DNA of 64,000 nucleotides from Lindgomyces ingoldianus (taxonomy: Eukaryota > Ascomycota > Dothideomycetes > Pleosporales > Lindgomycetaceae): the NCBI RefSeq assembly GCF_010093535.1, contig NW_022985191.1, positions 280,240-344,239 on the forward strand, given 5' to 3'. The translations under genes were made by a program, and so were the position numbers. The notes under the pieces are model-generated. The model was not told where the DNA came from. It did no database searches and saw only the letters and a program-made list of their open reading frames with translations. Numbering within the stretch: the stretch's first letter is position 1; each line of letters begins with the position of its first letter. Positions 59,504 through 64,000 of the stretch are shown piece by piece.

Positions 59504-59904
59504 TATTACGCCAAGTAGTGGTATCTATGTTCGTAATTTGCCACCCCAAGATGCGGATTACTTTTTGTGTCCGAACTTTCACCGGGTTTCTCTAGAACCA
59601 ATCAAAAACATGATTCCCCCGCTCATATCATGGCTCCATATATCTTCTCGCCCAATAGGCTACGTCTTCTCTGTCGCTCTGTTGCGCAGAGTGCGGGGCT
59701 TCAGTTCTACCACAGGGAATGGAACTGTTATAATGCCGCTGCGGCTATTTTCACGCAGAGAGAATATCAAACTCAAGGCAGCGAATAGTTCCAGACTTTC
59801 TGACCGCCCTCTTCCACACAAACTGTGTCGTTGATATCGAAAGAGTATCTACGAAATCCGACTCATTCGTAACCTCCACAGGTCCATATCATCCTGAGCA
59901 CAGC

Positions 59905-62304
59905 ATGGACAAATACAAATTTCCCACTGAACCCATTGCGAACCCAGAGTCGCTGGTCACCGGTCCGAACTATCGCTTTACTGTGATTGATGACATCGTT
60001 TTGAGATATGAGTGGTCCGAAGATGGTGTCTTCGAAGACAGGGCATCGACATTTGCCATCAATCGAAACTTCTCTAAACCAAACTTTCGAGTCGAGGATG
60101 AAGAATCTCAGCTTCAGATATTTGGACCCGCATTCCAGCTGACGTACGATAAAAAGAAGTTCAGTTCAAATGGATTTCTCGTTTCCTTCACCAGTAAGCT
60201 CATGGATATGCTGAGCGAGTGGCGTTACGGTGATGCGCCACTGATGAACCTCGGAGGCACAGCAAGAACTCTAGACAACATAGATGGAAGGCTAGATATG
60301 GGTACCGGAATTCTCTCTCGAACGGGGTTTGCAGCTCTAGATGATAGCCACAGCATGCTATTCGATGGCAGTGCATTCGTGGCTCCTCGTCGGTCAGGTG
60401 GTCGTGTTGATGGTTACCTGTTTTGTTGCGCCCACAACTATCGGGACACCATGAGATCATTTTACGCTATTTCTGGTCGCCAACCGATAGTACCACGATA
60501 CTGCCTCGGGAACTGGTGGAGCAGATATCATGCTTACACTGCGTCTGAGTATTTGGAATTAATTGACAACTTCAGGGCTCACGGCATACCTCTGTCCGTC
60601 GCTGTCATCGATATGGATTGGCATATAGTGAAGGGTGATAATGTCCCTCACGCTGGTTGGACTGGGTATACGTGGAACAAGGCTCTGTTCCCTGACCCTG
60701 ATTCATTCATGCAGTTGCTGCATGAGAAAAGACTGAAGACTTCCCTCAATGACCACCCACATTCAGGAGTTCATTGCCACGAAGATATGTATGAGGAGAT
60801 GGCACGGGTCCTTGGTCATGATACAACCCACCGTAAACCGATTCTTTTCGACTCTACCTCCCAAGACTTCATGTATGCATATTTGAATGTTCTCCATCGA
60901 CACTTGGAAGAGCGAGGATGCGACTTTTGGTGGATTGATTGGCAACAAGGCGAAAACTCCCGTGTGCCTGGAATTGATCCCCTGTGGATGTTGAATCATT
61001 TCCAATTTCTCGATACCAAGCAACGCACTGTCAGAGAACGCCCAATTATCTTTTCTAGATATGCTGGTCCAGGAAGCCATCGCTATCCAGTGGGCTTTTC
61101 CGGCGATACCATTGTAACATGGGACTCCCTTGAGTTCCAACCGGAATTCACAGCTACAGCCTCTAATATTGGTTACGGGTGGTGGAGCCATGACCTCGGG
61201 GGGCATCTTTGGGGATATCGCGATGATGAGCTCACAGTTCGTTGGATACAGTTTGGAGCCTTTTCACCAATCTTACGCCTGCATTCCACTAGTAGCCGCT
61301 GGATGTCGAAAGAGCCGTGGCGATACCGGCCTGAGAGTGACGCTGCTCTACAAGCCATACTGCGGCTACGCCATCGACTCGTGCCTTACATCTTCTCTAT
61401 GAACATTGCCGGCTATGAGTCTGGCACGCCACTGATACAGCCAATTTATTGGAGCTTCCCATCCCGTGATATAGCCTATAAGGTTCCAAACCAGTACTTC
61501 TTTGGATCCGCCCTTGTGGTTGCTCCCATAGTACGTCGGCGGGATTACAGAACGAATCGAGCGCACGTCAAAGTCTGGGTTCCACCGCAACGCCACGTTG
61601 ATATCTTCACCGGTTTAGTCTATGATGGCGATCGAGAGATTAATCTGTATCGTCCATTACACCAGATACCAGTCCTAGCCCGTGAGGGCTCGATCATCCC
61701 ATTAGACAAGGAACTTATGCCAGCCAATGGTTGTGCCAATCCTGAATCCTTCGAAGTGCTTGTTGTTGTAGGTCAGGATGGACAATTCACAATCCGAGAA
61801 GATACCCGAGATGATGAAGGGTCGCACGGAACGGAAGAGCACATAAGATCGATACCAATCAAGTTTGATCAAGCTCTTGGGAGACTCGAAACTATGGCTA
61901 CCGGCAGAGCTTGGACATTCCGGTTCATTGCAATGCTCAGTACATCAATTCCAATCAGAGTCTTGATAGATGACTCTATATCAACTGAAGCGATCATTAG
62001 TGTTGAAAGCTTCCCCAACCTGCCAAGTACAAAGGTCGAGCTTCCCGCTACCCCGAAAATAGATAATTCTATCGTCATCGAGCTCGGACCTAATCCACAG
62101 TTATCTCCCCTGAGCTTGTCACCGGTGGTAAGCAATATGATTGAGGATTACCAGATCGAGATTGCTGTAAAGAATAATATATGGGAGATCTTCCAAGCAT
62201 CCCAGTCAGCAAGTATCAAGGCCAGCAGGCTTCTGAGTTTGGGCTTAGATGAAGCGCTAGCTGGACCTCTTATCGAAATGTTATTATCGAGTAGTGTCGC
62301 TTAA
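59905..62304 (+). CDS. Glycoside hydrolase family 31 enzyme (alpha-glucosidase/xylosidase type)
   Basis: An 800-codon uninterrupted frame encodes a 799-residue GH31 retaining alpha-glycosidase. Residues about 20-190 form the N-terminal beta-sandwich. The catalytic barrel follows with LGNWWSRYHAY (201-211), VIDMDWH (234-240) and GWTGYTWN (251-258). The nucleophile is Asp345 in FWWIDWQQGEN and the acid/base is Asp401 in YPVGFSGDT, followed by NIGYGWWSHDLGGH (421-434). Residues 500-670 resemble the proximal beta domains, and the last ~130 residues are poorly conserved. There is no signal peptide or membrane segment, so it probably acts inside the cell on short alpha-linked oligosaccharides; the exact substrate cannot be read from sequence. 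ATG 59905 lies in a good context (AGCATGG), and a poly(A) signal follows the stop. The WIDWQQG form of the nucleophile motif and the lack of introns recall bacterial GH31 proteins, so ancient transfer is possible but unproven. Confidence 0.93.
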   Translation: MDKYKFPTEPIANPESLVTGPNYRFTVIDDIVLRYEWSEDGVFEDRASTFAINRNFSKPNFRVEDEESQLQIFGPAFQLTYDKKKFSSNGFLVSFTSKLMDMLSEWRYGDAPLMNLGGTARTLDNIDGRLDMGTGILSRTGFAALDDSHSMLFDGSAFVAPRRSGGRVDGYLFCCAHNYRDTMRSFYAISGRQPIVPRYCLGNWWSRYHAYTASEYLELIDNFRAHGIPLSVAVIDMDWHIVKGDNVPHAGWTGYTWNKALFPDPDSFMQLLHEKRLKTSLNDHPHSGVHCHEDMYEEMARVLGHDTTHRKPILFDSTSQDFMYAYLNVLHRHLEERGCDFWWIDWQQGENSRVPGIDPLWMLNHFQFLDTKQRTVRERPIIFSRYAGPGSHRYPVGFSGDTIVTWDSLEFQPEFTATASNIGYGWWSHDLGGHLWGYRDDELTVRWIQFGAFSPILRLHSTSSRWMSKEPWRYRPESDAALQAILRLRHRLVPYIFSMNIAGYESGTPLIQPIYWSFPSRDIAYKVPNQYFFGSALVVAPIVRRRDYRTNRAHVKVWVPPQRHVDIFTGLVYDGDREINLYRPLHQIPVLAREGSIIPLDKELMPANGCANPESFEVLVVVGQDGQFTIREDTRDDEGSHGTEEHIRSIPIKFDQALGRLETMATGRAWTFRFIAMLSTSIPIRVLIDDSISTEAIISVESFPNLPSTKVELPATPKIDNSIVIELGPNPQLSPLSLSPVVSNMIEDYQIEIAVKNNIWEIFQASQSASIKASRLLSLGLDEALAGPLIEMLLSSSVA

Positions 62305-62389
62305 CGAAGCTCGGAGGGTACCGAGCAATACCATTGATGCTGTTGGTATGCTATAGGAGGGCCCTTGGTGCAGAGGAGAACAGCATGGA

Positions 62390-62395
62390 AATAAA
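62390..62395 (+). terminator. Poly(A) signal AATAAA of the GH31 gene
   Basis: A canonical AATAAA stands 86 bases after the GH31 stop codon, in the expected position for 3'-end formation. Confidence 0.6.
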
Positions 62396-62431
62396 TTGTA
62401 ATTTTAGTTGAGACAGAGATTTGATTCATAA

Positions 62432-62664
62432 GGAATAGTCTTCCTGGACTCCCTTTTCTTACCCTCATGTGAGTACGATCTTGCCAAAATTGCTGCTCTC
62501 AAAAGATCAAGCAAAAGCCTGAGATCAGAAGACGATGTCGCTAAGATTGCTATACTTGTGGGATCAAGCAAAAACCAAAGACCAGAAGTTGACCCCACTG
62601 GTCTCGCTGATCTCCACACATTAGGTAGATCTGTAACTCTAATAGCACAATCTAGTGTAATCTA
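62432..62664 (+). pseudogene. Short open stretch with a repeated peptide, unidentified
   Basis: A plus-strand frame without ATG runs to a TAG at 62662-62664. It contains two imperfect direct repeats: DLAKIAALKRSSKSLRSED and DVAKIAILVGSSKNQRPEVD (DNA around 62471-62587). Normal codon use and the repeated peptide suggest a remnant of a gene's 3' end, but I do not recognise the family. The minus-strand frame at 62404-62619 is its shadow. Confidence 0.3.
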
Positions 62665-62756
62665 GCGCATCCTATAGTAAAAATAGTTAAAAATGTATAG
62701 TATAGTGTAGTTTTAAGTTCTTTAGCTTAAGCTTTTTTTTCTTTCCTTAATAAAGT

Positions 62757-62973
62757 TGTCGCGTATACTGAGAGCCTTGGCTGGGGCTCAGAGCCTGGGA
62801 CTGGGGCTCAGAGCCTGGGACTGGGGCTCAGAGCCTGGGACGCAGCTCGGGATCTGGAGATATTATGTTCCGAAGCTCGGTGTATATAAGGAGAGCCCTC
62901 AGCTCTCTTAGATAGCGGAGTCACTTCATCCGATCTTCTGAACAGCTACTGCCAGGCTATTTTATCCTCCACA
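62757..62973 (+). repeat. Solo LTR, family S1, copy 3 (217 bp)
   Basis: It begins TGTCGCGTATACT and ends TATCCTCCACA, with duplication AAAGT (62752-62756, 62974-62978). It carries three exact tandem copies of a 20-bp unit CTGGGGCTCAGAGCCTGGGA (62781-62840) and a TATATAAGG box near 62883. No RIP is seen. It is the least mutated S1 copy. Confidence 0.87.
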
Positions 62974-62978
62974 AAAGT

Positions 62979-63443
62979 TAAATACTCTTAAATTATATCT
63001 TTTAGACTTAAAGTGCAACTATTTTAGTAGTAATAGATTAATCTAGTTTTAGCTTACTTACTTTATAGCTTATTTATTTTAATAATCTTAAAATGTCTTA
63101 TTAGACTTAAACTCTGCCTTTTTTTTTGCTAGTATAGGCTATTCTAGGCTAGAATGTTTATTTCTTCTATATAATAGATTTTCTTAGGCTAAGATAAGCT
63201 ACTTCTTAACTCTAGTAAGCTATTCTATGCTAGAATAGCTTTACTTAGTCTAAATAAAAAATTTTAGGTTTAAATAAGCTATGTTATCTTTCTATTCTTA
63301 TAGCGCTATTAAACACCTCTTTGTTAAAAAAACCTTAAGTAAAAAAAAAATAAAGTAAAAGTAGCTATACTTAATTTATTAAGTTACTTTTATTTTATTT
63401 TAAAAGTTTAACTTAAACTAGTATAATTTAATTTTTTACTATA
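62979..63443. other. AT-rich sequence, no gene seen
   Basis: It is strongly AT-shifted, with recurring words such as GGCTATTCTAGGCTAGAATG and AGCTATTCTATGCTAGAATA (about 63135 and 63220). It is probably a degraded repeat of unknown kind. Confidence 0.5.
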
Positions 63444-63793
63444 ACGTACTTTACAGGCGAGTTACTTACACACCTAAGTTGCTTACTTTTACTAAGACCT
63501 TACTAAACTACTTTTTTTACACTAATATATTCCTAACAACACTACTTAAACGTGCTAAAAGAATGTTAGATATAGCTTATACTCTAAGCTTTTAAATAAG
63601 ACATAAAACTTTTAAAGAAACATGCTATAGCTATGTATAAAGTCTTTTAAAAAATAATAAATAACTATAGCACTAAATAACTTTTATAAGCTAATTCTAT
63701 AGCTAACTTATAAAGGCTAGGTAATAATAAAAAGTAAGTAATTATTAAGACTATACTTAAGCTATATATATAAGAATTTTCCTTTTAGATAGC
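63444..63793. mobile_element. Fold-back pogo derivative, copy F4, truncated by C2 LTR
   Basis: It starts ACGTACTTTACAGGCGAG after a TA at 63442-63443 and follows the left arm of F1-F3 for 350 bp, including the start of the helix-turn-helix coding part. It is cut at 63793 by a copia C2 LTR. The rest probably lies beyond that element, outside the window. Confidence 0.8.
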
Positions 63794-64000
63794 TGTCAGA
63801 TTGAAGCACTGTTTCTAGGCTTCCTGAGATGAATGATGGGTTTGGATATGATGTATGGGATGATTTATTGATTGTATTGATTGTCCTCATTTATCAATCC
63901 TTTTTCTGCTCTACTCGTGTTGCTCGGCTTTTTGTTTTGCCGATCCGAGTCCTTCGCGCACTTGCCCTATGCGCGACCAGCTTGCAAAATGCTGCAATTT
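63794..64000. repeat. Copia C2 LTR, partial (window end)
   Basis: It begins TGTCAGATTGAAGC and matches the C2 LTRs at 24802 and 29938. It has the fewest RIP-type changes of the three (CCGATCCGAG kept). It runs off the window at the start of the decamer repeats, so it may be a solo LTR or the edge of a whole element. Confidence 0.85.

Larger units (their letters stand above)
58781..59904. other. Divergent intergenic region between HET and GH31 genes
   Basis: About 1.1 kb lies between the two start codons. Short frames here start with TTG or GTG and look like chance. It contains a direct repeat TTGCTTAAG (59047 and 59066), three GTGGCA-TTGGGATA-like words and a TGACGTCA site. An AT-shifted stretch near 59200-59370 may be an old mildly mutated repeat. 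Confidence 0.6.

Noticed and set aside
59538..59834. Frames of 73 and 98 codons before the GH31 gene
   Set aside because: They have a non-ATG start and no motif, and are probably chance frames in the upstream or 5' untranslated region.

Overview
The window looks like a repeat-dominated chromosome segment of a filamentous ascomycete (Pezizomycotina). Three things point there. Almost all of it carries the signature of repeat-induced point mutation (RIP): CpA and CpG steps converted to TpA or TpG/CpA, reading frames full of TAG/TAA, and cysteine and aspartate codons turned into Tyr and Asn. The transposons are typical fungal families (chromodomain Ty3/gypsy, Ty1/copia, Fot1/pogo). The one conventional gene island holds a HET-domain gene with a short intron. 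I cannot name the species.

Layout. From 1 to about 56.6 kb I see a nested transposon graveyard. I resolved it from terminal repeats and exact target-site duplications (TSDs). Gypsy family G1 (LTRs about 0.6 kb, TGTTAC..GTAACA) is present at <1-4751 (-), 6771-16895 (-, TSD GGCAG) and 42585-55882 (+, TSD TTTAT), plus a solo LTR at 33252-33837 (TSD TAGAC). Gypsy family G2 (318-bp LTRs, TGTCACGG..CGTGACA, about 5.66 kb) is present at 4752-5711 (fragment), 17777-33059 (+, TSD AGCAC) and 44970-50631 (-, TSD GTTTT). Copia C1 (280-bp LTRs) is at 18279-22406 (-, TSD CTTTA) and 34952-39250 (+, TSD GGCTA). Copia C2 (351-bp LTRs) is at 24802-30288 (-, TSD ATATT), with an LTR entering at 63794. A pogo-derived fold-back element of exactly 1,100 bp occurs three times (2628, 9572, 11668) and once truncated (63444). 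A related, internally deleted pogo element spans 42228-56644 and holds G1, which in turn holds G2. Short solo LTRs, some GC-rich and not mutated, lie at 8775, 40589, 41631 and 62757.

Gene island. From 56.65 to 62.75 kb base composition and codon use become normal. Two divergent genes lie there: a HET-domain (heterokaryon-incompatibility type) protein on the minus strand and an intron-free glycoside hydrolase family 31 enzyme on the plus strand, with about 1.1 kb between their start codons. After 62.75 kb the AT-rich repeats resume.

No transposon coding region here is intact; all are mutated relics. The points most worth a second look are the fixed-length fold-back pogo derivative, the fading of RIP toward the outer ends of elements, the opposite-strand RIP of the two LTRs of copia C2, a 10-bp phased array shared with that LTR, and the variable 20-bp repeats in the small solo LTR family.
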